The notes under the pieces were generated by a model. That model saw only the letters and a program-made list of their open reading frames with translations. It ran no database searches and had not been told where the DNA came from. From Thalassospira sp. UBA1131 (GTDB taxonomy: Bacteria; Pseudomonadota; Alphaproteobacteria; Rhodospirillales; Thalassospiraceae), in assembly GCF_002311515.1 (NCBI RefSeq), contig NZ_DCAO01000044.1:146975-169279 (forward strand): a stretch of DNA of 22,305 bases. Direction: 5' to 3'. Shown here piece after piece: positions 22,269 through 22,305 of the stretch; position 1 is the stretch's first letter, and each line of letters starts with the position of its first letter. The translations under genes were made by a program, and so were the position numbers.

Positions 22269-22305
22269 AGAGGATAATGCGCCTCGAATTGCTCCGATCC
22301 GGACT

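Noticed and set aside
1..22305. Mobile elements, CRISPR, tRNA or attachment sites
   Set aside because: No transposase, integrase, repeat-spacer pattern or tRNA-like cloverleaf was seen on either strand.

Overview
The window reads as chromosomal DNA of a free-living alphaproteobacterium. The moderately high GC, the codon use, the gene order urtABCDE-ureDABCEFG, and the co-occurrence of BioMNY, glutathione-dependent formaldehyde oxidation and a canonical 3-hydroxybutyrate dehydrogenase suit a marine Rhodospirillales such as Thalassospira. That genus name is a guess from general resemblance, not from a search. No tRNA, rRNA, CRISPR array, insertion sequence or phage gene was seen. The region looks like metabolic core or near-core, with tightly packed operons and good terminators.

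Region 1 (1-10800, + strand) is a urea scavenging block. It holds the 3' end of urtA, then urtB, urtC, urtD and urtE (high-affinity urea ABC importer), then ureD, ureA, ureB, ureC, ureE, ureF and ureG (nickel urease and its maturation proteins). The importer brings urea in and urease splits it to ammonia and carbon dioxide. The two halves are separated by 161 bp that carry a strong hairpin and a near-consensus sigma-54 (-24/-12) promoter. The urease genes therefore probably have their own nitrogen-responsive promoter. A GC-rich hairpin followed by T-rich sequence ends the block after ureG.

Region 2 (10820-11700, +) is an overlapping pair: an AHSA1/SRPBCC protein and an ArsR-type repressor. 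Two copies of a dyad GCAACY-N4-RGTTGC sit just upstream, and the second encloses the Shine-Dalgarno sequence. Region 3 (11880-13790, +) is the biotin ECF transporter bioY, bioM, bioN, with a terminator-like hairpin between bioY and bioM.

Region 4 (13818-16960) is formaldehyde detoxification. A class III alcohol dehydrogenase and S-formylglutathione hydrolase lie on the - strand, with a divergent LysR regulator on +. A small DUF1508-like gene follows. Region 5 (17289-21310) holds D-3-hydroxybutyrate dehydrogenase and a TyrR/PhhR-family AAA+ regulator on -, divergent from a methionine gamma-lyase on +. The intergenic space carries a perfect TyrR box and, about 75 bp downstream of its centre, a sigma-54 promoter aimed at the lyase gene. 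The regulator has GAFTSA in place of the sigma-54-contact motif GAFTGA. The right edge holds an orphan periplasmic solute-binding-like protein on -.

No wholly new system was found. The most interesting signals are regulatory: the two sigma-54 promoters, the TyrR-box/lyase circuit with its altered GAFTGA loop, and the paired dyads of the ArsR/SRPBCC unit.
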